Assembly: GCA_003499955.1 (NCBI GenBank)
Contig: DNRP01000135.1
Location: 10,887-27,886, forward strand
Length of the DNA: 17,000 nt
Reading direction: 5' to 3'
DNA from: Cyanobacteria bacterium UBA9971
GTDB lineage: Bacteria; Cyanobacteriota; Vampirovibrionia; Gastranaerophilales; UBA9971
Below are positions 1 to 7,761 of this stretch, one piece after another. Every line of letters begins with the position of its first letter. Positions within the stretch are counted from its first letter, which is position 1. The translations under genes were made by a program, and so were the position numbers. Under the pieces are notes generated by a model that saw only the letters and a program-made list of their open reading frames with translations, searched no databases and was not told the origin of the DNA.

Positions 1-192
1 AGCGGTCCTGCAATGGAAAGACTTGAAGAAAGTCCTATAAAAGAAGTAATAGTGGCAAATACAATTCCTTTAAAAGAAGGTTTTTTCTCAAAAGTAACCC
101 AGCTAAGTATTGCGCCGCTTCTTGCCGAATCAATAAAAAGAATTCAAAGCAATGAATCAGTCAGTGAAATCCTGGAAAATTTCAACGGATAG
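1..192 (+). CDS. prs: Ribose-phosphate pyrophosphokinase (PRPP synthetase), C-terminal 63 residues; 5' end outside window
   Basis: This is the 3' end of an open frame entering from the left edge and ending in TAG at 190-192. The 63 visible residues begin SGPAMERLEESPIKEVIVAN and continue through NTIPL and QLSIAPLLAESIKRI to a short tail containing NESVSEIL. This is the characteristic end of bacterial PRPP synthetase: the strand with the IKEVIVxNTIPL motif, then the SVAPLLAEAIRRI-like helix and the ESVS tail. The enzyme makes 5-phosphoribosyl-1-pyrophosphate from ribose 5-phosphate and ATP in the cytosol, feeding purine, pyrimidine, histidine, tryptophan and NAD synthesis. The catalytic N-terminal three quarters are not visible. 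The gene converges on the CheW gene, with a hairpin-forming repeat between them. It has no evident functional link to the chemosensory genes. Confidence 0.93.
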   Translation, partial: SGPAMERLEESPIKEVIVANTIPLKEGFFSKVTQLSIAPLLAESIKRIQSNESVSEILENFNG

Positions 193-229
193 GGGCATTA
201 AACGCCTATAAAATAAAACCATTGAATTA

Positions 230-326
230 ACGAAGCAATCTTCTTAAGAGGCATGTTGTCATTAGGAAGATTGTTTCGTAAGTCAGATTAAAACTAAAAA
301 GCCCTGATTTATGCCTCGCAATGACA
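230..326. repeat. Palindromic intergenic repeat (element 1) between convergent prs and cheW
   Basis: An 18-nt arm at 230-247 (ACGAAGCAATCTTCTTAA) is matched by its near-perfect inverse at 262-279, with 16 of 18 positions pairing. A nested unit runs from TGTCATT at 257-263 to AATGACA at 320-326 and contains CCTCGC next to its right end. The termini and the GAAGCAATC core recur in the other repeats of this window. Both facing transcripts would form a hairpin here. No clear T-tract follows the stem on the + strand, so it is at best an imperfect terminator. The rest of the 193-339 gap shows nothing else I can identify. Confidence 0.75.
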
Positions 327-339
327 ATTCCACACCGAA

Positions 340-1398
340 TTAAACAGCGTCTTCTATAAAAAGTCTTTCGTCTTCGAGGAATTTTTTCAGGTCAAATACG
401 CACATAACTTTGTTATTGAGCATAATTTCCGCAGCGGTAAAATTATTTTTTTCATACTTAGTCTGAATATTATGACTGAATTTTTCATTCGGGATATTTT
501 CAATTCCAAAAATATCATCAACAAGTATCCCTATTTGTATATTTTCTGTTCTTATAACAATAATCTTTGTTTTTTCAGTTATATCAGTCTTGGGAATATT
601 TAAAAACTTCTTAATATCAATTATAGTAATAAAATCCCCTCGTAAATTTATAATTCCTATAATAAAATCAGGGACACAAGGTACTTTGGTCAGGTTAACA
701 TTCTTTAATTTTGTTATTTCCCTTACAAATTTTAAATTTAAACAAAAAATTTCTTCATTTAAAGAAAATGAAATAAAATAATCTTCCTGATAATTTAAAC
801 TGTTTGATTCATCCCTTAATTCTTTTTGAAGTTTTAAAGCTCTTTTGGCAAATTTTTCAACGGAAACTTTATCTATAGGAAACAAACCTGCCGTATCAAG
901 GTTTGTCTCTTTTATCTCTGCCTCACTTATTTCAATCGCTTCAATGCTTTTAACTATTTTATCAAGGTCAAGAAACGCTATAAGACCGGCATCATCTTTG
1001 TATACACCGTTTACTATATGTTCTTTTGATGCATAAGGAAGCGGTTCAAGCAATTTTTTTTCAAACTGAATTACATCTTTTACAGAATCAATAATTATTC
1101 CGACTTTTTTATCATTTACATTTAAAATCAATATCTGGCATTCGGCAGAATAAACTTTTCGTTGAAAACCAAGTATCATTGAAAGGTCTATTATACTAAT
1201 AATATTTCCTCTAAGGTTTAAAAGCCCTACAATATAGTCAGGAGCTTTTTCCAGAAGTGTTAAAGCAGGAAGCTGAACTATTTCAATTATTTTTTCCGCG
1301 GGAATCGCATAAACTTTTTCCGAAAGATTAAAAGTAATATATAATTCGGAAGTTTTATTTATTGAAAAATCACTTACTGTAAGAAAATTTTGTTCCAT
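340..1398 (-). CDS. cheW: Double CheW-domain coupling protein
   Basis: The product is 352 residues from the ATG at 1398. CheW proteins are SH3-like scaffolds that link chemoreceptors to the CheA kinase at the inner face of the membrane. Two complete CheW domains lie in tandem, roughly residues 13-155 and 205-345. Each carries the signature GLLNLRGNIISIIDL or GIINLRGDFITIIDI and a later strand of the type VGIIIDSVKDV or IGILVDDIFGI. Ordinary CheW has one domain, so this may bridge more partners, as multi-domain CheW or CheV-like proteins do, but no receiver domain is present. The frame stays open to 1482. I reject that longer start because its 28 extra residues are encoded by a palindromic repeat and because the ATG at 1398 has a good ribosome binding site (AGAGGG, 4 nt upstream). 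It is second in an operon behind the GGDEF protein. Confidence 0.9.
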   Translation of the reverse strand: MEQNFLTVSDFSINKTSELYITFNLSEKVYAIPAEKIIEIVQLPALTLLEKAPDYIVGLLNLRGNIISIIDLSMILGFQRKVYSAECQILILNVNDKKVGIIIDSVKDVIQFEKKLLEPLPYASKEHIVNGVYKDDAGLIAFLDLDKIVKSIEAIEISEAEIKETNLDTAGLFPIDKVSVEKFAKRALKLQKELRDESNSLNYQEDYFISFSLNEEIFCLNLKFVREITKLKNVNLTKVPCVPDFIIGIINLRGDFITIIDIKKFLNIPKTDITEKTKIIVIRTENIQIGILVDDIFGIENIPNEKFSHNIQTKYEKNNFTAAEIMLNNKVMCVFDLKKFLEDERLFIEDAV

Positions 1399-1402
1399 TA
1401 AG

Positions 1403-1408
1403 CCCTCT
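1403..1408 (-). promoter_or_regulatory. Ribosome binding site that fixes the cheW start at 1398
   Basis: Read on the minus strand, AGAGGG is followed by CTTA and then ATG GAA CAA. The upstream in-frame start candidates at 1482 and 1479 lie inside the palindromic repeat. This motif is the main reason for choosing the shorter protein. Confidence 0.7.
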
Positions 1409-1422
1409 ATTTTAAATTTTGT

Positions 1423-1511
1423 TGTCATTGCGAGGATGGGATTTAGTCTCGACGCGGCAATCGCAAGGTCTTGTAACATCATGCGATTCTTTCGCTCTGC
1501 TCAGAATGACA
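1423..1511. repeat. Palindromic intergenic repeat (element 2), chimeric halves
   Basis: The element is 89 bp, from TGTCATT at 1423-1429 to AATGACA at 1505-1511. The left half reads TGTCATTGCGAGG and later GCGGCAATC. The right half, read inward on the other strand, is TGTCATTCTGAGC followed by GCGAAAGAATC. The two halves therefore belong to two related half-element types. It fills most of the gap between the GGDEF gene (stop at 1519) and the true cheW start at 1398, and would form a hairpin in their shared transcript. Confidence 0.8.
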
Positions 1512-1518
1512 ATTAATA

Positions 1519-2991
1519 TCACGATTGGTAGATTGTTGTTTGATTTCTGCCGTTTCTTTTAGATTCATAAAGCGCTTTGTCGGCTCTTAAAATTAAATCT
1601 TCATAAGTATTAACATCAGGTTCTACTCCTGCGAGTCCGCAACTTGCAGTTACCTGAACAGGTTTATCTCCAAAAACAAAAGGATGATCCTGTATTTTAA
1701 CTCTTATTCTTTCAATAGGAATCATTGTTTGATCGATAGGTGTTTCAGGAAGAATAAGAACCAGCTCTTCTCCGCCATATCTGGCAACATAATCAGTTTT
1801 TCTTAATGAAGTTCTTATGATTTTAGAAATTTCAGCTATAACCTTATCCCCAAATTGATGTCCATAAGTGTCATTGACATTCTTGAAGAAATCAATGTCA
1901 AAAAGAGCAATACTAAGAGGATTTTTATATCTTTTACTTCTTGCAAATTCTCTGTCGAGGGTTTGCTGGAAATATCTTCTGTTATAAAGACCTGTCAACC
2001 CGTCAGTTATTGCAAGATATTTTGTTTCTGAATACAGCCATTTAATTCTCATTAATACTTTTAGTTCCTGAACAATTATTTCAAGAACTCTTGAAGAATC
2101 AAACCTGGCGCCTTTTTTATGGTATAAAGCTATACCGCCTATAATTTTATTTGCGTAACTTATAGGAATAACTACTTTAGACCTTAAAATATCTGAATTT
2201 TCTATCAGTTCTTCTTTTCCAAGAGCAGAATCGACTATTTCATAGTCAAAAATAGCTTCGTCTCTGTAATAATCTTCTTTAAACGCTGCCGAAAAGAAAT
2301 CTTCTTTTATCTCTTTAAGAACCTTATCATCAAGGATAACGCCTTGAACACTAAGATTAAGAGTTTTTTTCTTTTTGTCGTCTCTTTCATTAAAAAATAT
2401 GCCTGCTACATTAAAATCAATCAATGAAAATATAAGAGAAAAAATTTCTTTTGAAAGAATTTTAGTAGCATAAATAAATTCGGACAGGTTTCTAAATTCA
2501 TTAATAATCGTAGATTCAATAAGCGATTGGTCAAGAAGATTATTTATTCTTGTTTGTATATTTTTATTCTCAAGTTTTTTTTCTTCAATAAATTTTTGTC
2601 GTTCTTCCGATGTAATATTATGAGTATTTTCAAGAAAATTTCTGACATGATTGAGAAATTCTTCAGGATTTTCGCTTTTTGTTACAAAACTGTCGGCTCC
2701 GGCTTTTAATCCCCAGAAATTATCCAATTTTTCATTAAGCTGGGTAAGTAAAATTATAGGAATTCTTTTTAACAACTCATCGTTTTTTAATAATCTGCAA
2801 AGCTGATATCCATTGATTTCCGGCATAATAATATCCGAAATTATCAAATCGGGAAATGTTTGATAAGCAACTTCAATTCCGTCTATAGCGTTTGTTGCCG
2901 TTAATACTTCATGCCCGAGCTTGGAAAGAGTTAATTCGATACTCTTTAATTGAAGCTGGCTATCTTCTATTAATAAAATTTTCTTTTTCAT
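1519..2991 (-). CDS. Response regulator with GAF-like region and GGDEF diguanylate cyclase
   Basis: The product is 490 residues and soluble, with no membrane segment. Residues 1-120 form a receiver domain with acidic pair E9-D10, phospho-acceptor D53 in the strand LIISDIIMPE, and the conserved K105 in FVTKS. A charged helical linker (about 125-160) leads into a GAF-like region (about 165-315, low similarity, inferred from position and predicted fold). A GGDEF domain follows (about 325-488), opening with DGLTGLYNRRYF. It has the metal-binding FDIDFFKNVNDTYGH segment, the active-site loop GGEEL at 406-410 and an RxxD inhibitory site at R397-D400. The expected activity is synthesis of cyclic di-GMP from two GTP, controlled by phosphorylation of the receiver, plausibly by the hybrid CheA encoded divergently. 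The usual F of GGEEF is L here. No strong ribosome binding site precedes the ATG. Confidence 0.92.
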   Translation of the reverse strand: MKKKILLIEDSQLQLKSIELTLSKLGHEVLTATNAIDGIEVAYQTFPDLIISDIIMPEINGYQLCRLLKNDELLKRIPIILLTQLNEKLDNFWGLKAGADSFVTKSENPEEFLNHVRNFLENTHNITSEERQKFIEEKKLENKNIQTRINNLLDQSLIESTIINEFRNLSEFIYATKILSKEIFSLIFSLIDFNVAGIFFNERDDKKKKTLNLSVQGVILDDKVLKEIKEDFFSAAFKEDYYRDEAIFDYEIVDSALGKEELIENSDILRSKVVIPISYANKIIGGIALYHKKGARFDSSRVLEIIVQELKVLMRIKWLYSETKYLAITDGLTGLYNRRYFQQTLDREFARSKRYKNPLSIALFDIDFFKNVNDTYGHQFGDKVIAEISKIIRTSLRKTDYVARYGGEELVLILPETPIDQTMIPIERIRVKIQDHPFVFGDKPVQVTASCGLAGVEPDVNTYEDLILRADKALYESKRNGRNQTTIYQS

Positions 2992-3231
2992 AAATTTTTT
3001 AATCTAAAATCCCAATCTCTAGTCAATATAATTATACTATCAGTTATATTAAAAAACTGGAAGTGTTTAAATCATTTATTTATATGTCTGAATTTATTTA
3101 TATTTATCCTCATGTAAAATACAACTCCTCAATTTAATTGAAACAATCTATAAAAAAGTGCTTTAAATAAAAAGATATTGTACAATTAGGTTAGTTCAAA
3201 AGAGTTTGTTTAATAAATAAGAGGATAAATA
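2992..3231. promoter_or_regulatory. Divergent promoter region between the two chemosensory operons
   Basis: This 240-bp AT-rich gap holds no credible gene and must drive both operons. On the minus strand a perfect TATAAT lies at 3036-3031, about 40 nt before the GGDEF start codon, but its -35 is poor. On the plus strand, TTGAAA (3138-3143) is followed after 18 nt by TTTAAA (3162-3167). An alternative -10, TACAAT, lies at 3181-3186. These assignments are by eye and weak in such AT-rich sequence. A clear ribosome binding site, AAGAGGA at 3219-3225, sits 6 nt before the receptor ATG. Confidence 0.45.
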
Positions 3232-4335
3232 ATGTTTAAAAACTTAAATCTTGAGGAAAAAATTAAATTAAAATCTTTATTAAGCCAGAGTTCCATTTCT
3301 ATAATAGGTTCTATTGCACTAATAGCTCTTTACAAAGTTCAAATCCATCATGAAAGCGGACTTAACTGGGGAATAGGACTTCTTGTAGTAGCTATTATTT
3401 CAATTATCTTAATAGAAATAATTCAAAAAATCATAAATGATAATTTAACAAACCCTATATATAATGCTATATTTCATGCAAGTATTACTTCAAATGAAAT
3501 TATAAAAGAAACCAACAAGCAGGAAACCGTTGTAAATAATCATATCCAGCTTTTAAAAGCAACTTCTGAAATTTTGGACAGATTAAAAAAATCCTCTCAA
3601 AAAACTAAAGAAAGCGCTATAAAAGTAGCTGACAAATCACAAGAATCACTTGACTTATCAGCAAAAGAACAAAAAGCTGTTAAAAGTAATATCGAAAAAA
3701 TGAAAACTCTCAAACAGAAAATTGAAATTATTGCTGAATTAATCCTTGAATTAAGTGAACATACACAGCAAATAGGCAGTATTATTGGCGCAGTAGAAGA
3801 CATTACGGAACAAACAAATATGCTTGCTCTTAATGCGGCAGTTGAAGCGGCAAGAGCAGGTGAACACGGAAAAGGGTTTGCTGTTGTTGCAAGCGAAATC
3901 AGAAAACTTGCCGATGAAAGCAAACAGGCAACCACTAAAATTACTTCTCTTATTTATGATATTCAACAGGCGACAAATTCAACCGTTATGGCGACGGAAG
4001 AAGGAACAAAAGAAATTGAATCAGGCGTAGAACTTGCCCATCAAATAGCTCAAAATATTGATGTATTAAGAAATACAATCAATGAAACAGTTCATGCCGT
4101 CGACAATATCGTTAAAGATGCCGAACAACAAATGGAATGCACAGGAGAAGTAAATAATTCCATAAACATGATTGATAAAGGCTTATTAGAATCATCCTCG
4201 AGCATACATCAAAGCATTTCCGCACTTCAAGGTCTTGTGGAAGTTTCTAAAGATCTCAGGGATAATATTCTTGGAAATTCTGATATCAAAACAATCGAAA
4301 GTTTTAAAAAAGAGTATAAAAAATATAAAACTTAA
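3232..4335 (+). CDS. Methyl-accepting chemotaxis protein with minimal membrane anchor
   Basis: The product is 367 residues. Two hydrophobic segments, about residues 20-36 and 47-66, are joined by a loop of about 10 residues, so there is essentially no periplasmic sensor domain. I see no recognisable HAMP domain after the second segment. The rest is a long coiled coil. The highly conserved signalling tip lies at about residues 193-226 ([18 protein letters not shown] followed by [20 protein letters not shown]), the part that contacts CheA and CheW. No CheR-tethering pentapeptide ends the protein, which finishes in a lysine-rich tail. It should form the receptor of an array with the hybrid CheA downstream and the double CheW encoded divergently. 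With no ectodomain it may sense from inside the cell or the membrane, or take its input from a partner protein, as a type IV pilus receptor might. The start is supported by AAGAGGA 6 nt upstream. Confidence 0.93.
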   Translation: MFKNLNLEEKIKLKSLLSQSSISIIGSIALIALYKVQIHHESGLNWGIGLLVVAIISIILIEIIQKIINDNLTNPIYNAIFHASITSNEIIKETNKQETVVNNHIQLLKATSEILDRLKKSSQKTKESAIKVADKSQESLDLSAKEQKAVKSNIEKMKTLKQKIEIIAELILELSEHTQQIGSIIGAVEDITEQTNMLALNAAVEAARAGEHGKGFAVVASEIRKLADESKQATTKITSLIYDIQQATNSTVMATEEGTKEIESGVELAHQIAQNIDVLRNTINETVHAVDNIVKDAEQQMECTGEVNNSINMIDKGLLESSSSIHQSISALQGLVEVSKDLRDNILGNSDIKTIESFKKEYKKYKT

Positions 4336-4342
4336 GCAAGAT

Positions 4343-4429
4343 TGTCATTCCGGGCAAAGCGAAGGAATAGCAATGTTTTACTAATATTGAGATTGCCGCA
4401 TCGGATCTTCGTTCCTCCTCGCAATGACA
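4343..4429. repeat. Palindromic intergenic repeat (element 3), chimeric halves
   Basis: The element is 87 bp, from TGTCATT at 4343-4349 to AATGACA at 4423-4429. The left half reads TGTCATTCCGGGCAAAGCGAAGGAAT. The right half, read inward on the minus strand, starts TGTCATTGCGAGGAGG, continues GAACGAAG and ends GCGGCAATC. The order of half types is the reverse of element 2. It occupies most of the 138-bp receptor/cheA gap; the cheA ribosome binding site (AAAAGG, 8 nt before ATG 4474) lies outside it. Confidence 0.8.
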
Positions 4430-4473
4430 ACGACCACAACAAAGAGAATAAACCGATATAAAAGGTATCTTAG

Positions 4474-7400
4474 ATGGACTTTCTTGAAAGTGAAATCGTA
4501 GAAATTCTGAATATATTCAGAGAAGAAAGCGAAGAACAAATTCAAAAACTTAATAAAAACCTTTTAAAACTTGAAGCTAATCCGAAAGATAGTACAGCAA
4601 TTTCCGAACTTTTCAGAGAAGCTCATTCATTAAAAGGCGCTGCGAGGATGATAGGATTAAATGACATCCAACTTATTGCTCATAAGCTTGAAGATGTTTT
4701 TGGAATGGCAAAAGAATGCCGCCTTGATGTAACTGCCGAAACAATTGACACACTTTGCAAAGCTGTAGATTGTGTAAATTCAATAGTGGAAGAGTCCATC
4801 GCAACAAGAGGAAATGCCTCTTTTGATAAAGTTCCTGAAATGGTACAAAAACTTGAAAATATTATAAATTCGGAAAATTTAGAAACTGATAATAAAAATA
4901 ATTCAAACCAAGAAAAAAATTATTCCCCGGAATCTAATCAAAGTTTAAATAATAGAAAATCTGATCAGCAAAATCTTACTTATTTTGATATTAATAAAAT
5001 AAGTAAGGACAATAAAACTCTTATAATTCAAACAAAAGTAAATATAGAAAAAATTAAAATATTTTCTTCAAGTTCTGATGCAATAGAAGAACTTCTCCAT
5101 TTTATCATACGTCTTCAATCAGCAATCAATGCACTTGACAATCAGAGATTGTCAGGAATTGTTGAAGACATAAAAATTAAACTGGAAGCAGCCTTAAAAG
5201 GCAGCGGTATTTTAACTTCTGACGAAGTTTGGGAAATTGAAGAAAATTTTGAAACATTTTCTTCTTTATTTGAAAGATTGACGGCAATTCCTGAAAATAA
5301 AAAAGACATCCCTAAATTATTAAATAATCAAAATTGTCATTCTGAACACGAAGCTGATAAAAAAGAATCTCAAGGTAAAAATCCTCTTTCTGATTTTATT
5401 TTAGAAGGAAATATCGACGAAGATTTAAAAAACAGTATTTTAAATACAAATTTAGAAAGTAAAGATCTAAAAGAAGACCTTAAATTTATAAAAAACAATA
5501 TAACTATTTTTTCTATTCATTCACAGGAAAACATCTTAAAATTTGATGAAGTAATAAAAAAATTAAATGATTTTTTAATTACAATCGAAGATGAAAATAT
5601 CAAAAATATTATTGAAAAACTTACAGAATTACTTACTTATTCAAAAGAAAAAAATATTCCTATAAGTACCGATGTTGTACAAATAATCAAAGAAAGTTTT
5701 GAAGCGGCTGTCTTGATGATTAATTCTCCTTTTGAAATACAGGATAATCCTGTTCTGATTGTTCAAAGGCTGGCTGTTCTTTACCAGATGATTAAATTAT
5801 CAGATACGGATAATCAACAATTTCTTATTGAAGAAGAAATTAAAGAATCTAACGAAGAAAATTCATCAAAATTATCAACCGTAAACACCGGAACAGAAAT
5901 TTTATCTAAAAATACACCCGCGTCTGAAAATGACAATTCTGCCTTCGAGATAAAACCCGGCGACAGCAATACCATAAAAACACTTCGTGTTGATACAAAA
6001 AAACTTGATCAGCTTGTAAGTCAGGTTGGAGAGTTGATTATCGCAAAAATTAAAGCGAAAGATCATTTGTCGGAACTGGAAAAAATAATTCGATCTGTTG
6101 AAGAATGGCATAGAGAATGGAATAAAACAAAACAGTATTTTAAACATATTGATAAACCACATTACAAATCACCTGATTTTCCTGCAGGTTCATCAATTTA
6201 TTCACAAAATAAAAATCTTACAGTGTTTTTTGAAGAAAATTCCGCTAAACTTACCGGTTTAACGAATAATATGAATAAACTTTATAAAATTATTCATGAA
6301 GATGACACAAGACTGCATCTTATAGTAAATGAACTTGAAGAAAGAATAAAAAGCGTAAGGGTTTTGCCTCTTGCGACGATTTTTCACATGTTCCCGAGAA
6401 TGGTCAGAGATATAGCCAGAGAAAAAAATAAAAATATCGAGCTTATAATCTCAGGTAGCGAAACAAGCGTGGATAAAAAAATTATTGAAGAAATTAAATC
6501 TCCTCTTATTCATATAATAAGAAACTCTATAGACCACGGCATAGAAGACCCTCAAACAAGAATTAAAAACGGTAAAAATCCTGTCGGGAAAATTTTTCTT
6601 GCGGCTTATCACCTTGAAAACAGTGTTTTGATTGAAATAATAGATGACGGTCATGGTATTAATATTGAAGCAATCAAAAGAAAAGTTCTTCAAAAGCAGC
6701 TGCTGTCACAAGAAGAACTAAATTCAATGACAGAAGAACAAATTATGAACATAATATTCTGGCCGGGATTTTCAACAGGAGAAACTGTTACAGATATTTC
6801 AGGACGAGGAATCGGTCTTGATATAGTTTATACAAAAATTTCCCAACTCAACGGCAAAGTCAAAATAAAGTCAACTTTAGGCGAAGGCTGTAGAGTTTCA
6901 ATACAACTTCCCGTAACAATGGCGACAATTAAATCTTTTCTTGTTGAAGTAAATAATCAAAAATTTGCTATTCCGACAAGTACAATTAAAACAACTCTTC
7001 TTATTTCTCCTGAAAATATTTTCTACAAGGAAGGCAAAAAAACCATTATCGTAGAAGATTCAACTGTCCCGATATGTAATCTTTGTGATGCGCTTGATTT
7101 AGCCGAAAACAAACAAAAAAATAAAAAACTTGTTGTGATTGTAGTGCAATCAGAAGATATTCAAGTTGGTTTTGTTATAGATAAACTTATAGGAGATCAG
7201 GAAATTCTTCATAAAAATCTTTCCCCACCTTTATTACGGGTAAGAAATATCGCAGGAGTTACAACTTTAGGTTCAGGAGAACTATGCCTTATTCTAAATA
7301 TCGGAGATCTTGTAAAATCAGCTTATTCAAAATTTGGTGTGGTAGAAAAACGGCTGATTACGGACAAAAATCCTGAACAAGAACAAACATGCGAAAAACG

Positions 7401-7758
7401 TATTCTGGTTGTTGACGATTCATTAACTACCAGAATTCTTGAGAGAAATATACTTAAAGCCGCAGGATACAACGTAACTGTAGCCGTTAATGGTCTTGAA
7501 GCTCTGACAAAAATAGCAACGGATGATTATGATATTATAATTACAGACGTTGAAATGCCTGAAATAAACGGTTTTGAACTTACCGAACGATTAAGGGAAC
7601 AGGAAAAATTCAAAAACATACCTATTATTCTTGTAACTTCTCTCTCATCAGAAATTGACAGAAGAAAAGGCTTGGGACTCGGTGCAAATGCTTACCTTAC
7701 AAAAGGAAACTTTAATCAGGATGAACTTTTAGCAAATGTTAAAAAATTATTGGGCTAA
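4474..7758 (+). CDS. cheA: Hybrid CheA-type histidine kinase with C-terminal receiver domain (PilL/PixL-like)
   Basis: The product is 1094 residues, much longer than classical CheA (about 650). Domains in order: an N-terminal Hpt domain with phospho-accepting H51 in FREAHSLKGAARMIGL; a long helical and low-complexity region, about 130-495, that includes two degenerate Hpt-like repeats; and a dimerisation domain from about 504 (RVDTKKLDQLVSQVGELI), with an extra stretch containing EEWHREWNKTKQ. The ATPase domain follows, with N-box HIIRNSIDHG (N684), G1 box DDGHG (D725-G728) and G2 box SGRGIGLD (G777-G781). A CheW-like regulatory domain spans about 812-950. A receiver ends the protein, from about 975, with D981/D982 and phospho-acceptor D1025. 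All catalytic motifs look intact. The architecture matches kinases of type IV pilus and phototaxis systems (ChpA, PixL). The HD-domain gene starts 3 bp after its stop. Confidence 0.95.
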   Translation: MDFLESEIVEILNIFREESEEQIQKLNKNLLKLEANPKDSTAISELFREAHSLKGAARMIGLNDIQLIAHKLEDVFGMAKECRLDVTAETIDTLCKAVDCVNSIVEESIATRGNASFDKVPEMVQKLENIINSENLETDNKNNSNQEKNYSPESNQSLNNRKSDQQNLTYFDINKISKDNKTLIIQTKVNIEKIKIFSSSSDAIEELLHFIIRLQSAINALDNQRLSGIVEDIKIKLEAALKGSGILTSDEVWEIEENFETFSSLFERLTAIPENKKDIPKLLNNQNCHSEHEADKKESQGKNPLSDFILEGNIDEDLKNSILNTNLESKDLKEDLKFIKNNITIFSIHSQENILKFDEVIKKLNDFLITIEDENIKNIIEKLTELLTYSKEKNIPISTDVVQIIKESFEAAVLMINSPFEIQDNPVLIVQRLAVLYQMIKLSDTDNQQFLIEEEIKESNEENSSKLSTVNTGTEILSKNTPASENDNSAFEIKPGDSNTIKTLRVDTKKLDQLVSQVGELIIAKIKAKDHLSELEKIIRSVEEWHREWNKTKQYFKHIDKPHYKSPDFPAGSSIYSQNKNLTVFFEENSAKLTGLTNNMNKLYKIIHEDDTRLHLIVNELEERIKSVRVLPLATIFHMFPRMVRDIAREKNKNIELIISGSETSVDKKIIEEIKSPLIHIIRNSIDHGIEDPQTRIKNGKNPVGKIFLAAYHLENSVLIEIIDDGHGINIEAIKRKVLQKQLLSQEELNSMTEEQIMNIIFWPGFSTGETVTDISGRGIGLDIVYTKISQLNGKVKIKSTLGEGCRVSIQLPVTMATIKSFLVEVNNQKFAIPTSTIKTTLLISPENIFYKEGKKTIIVEDSTVPICNLCDALDLAENKQKNKKLVVIVVQSEDIQVGFVIDKLIGDQEILHKNLSPPLLRVRNIAGVTTLGSGELCLILNIGDLVKSAYSKFGVVEKRLITDKNPEQEQTCEKRILVVDDSLTTRILERNILKAAGYNVTVAVNGLEALTKIATDDYDIIITDVEMPEINGFELTERLREQEKFKNIPIILVTSLSSEIDRRKGLGLGANAYLTKGNFNQDELLANVKKLLG

Positions 7759-7761
7759 AAA

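Noticed and set aside
230..326. tRNA, small RNA or CRISPR reading of the palindromic gaps
   Set aside because: There is no cloverleaf and no regularly spaced direct repeat. The hairpins are explained by the shared TGTCATT-ended repeat family.
3597..3966. Minus-strand open frames inside the chemoreceptor gene
   Set aside because: They are low-complexity shadows of the conserved + strand coding sequence, with no ribosome binding site and no recognisable protein.
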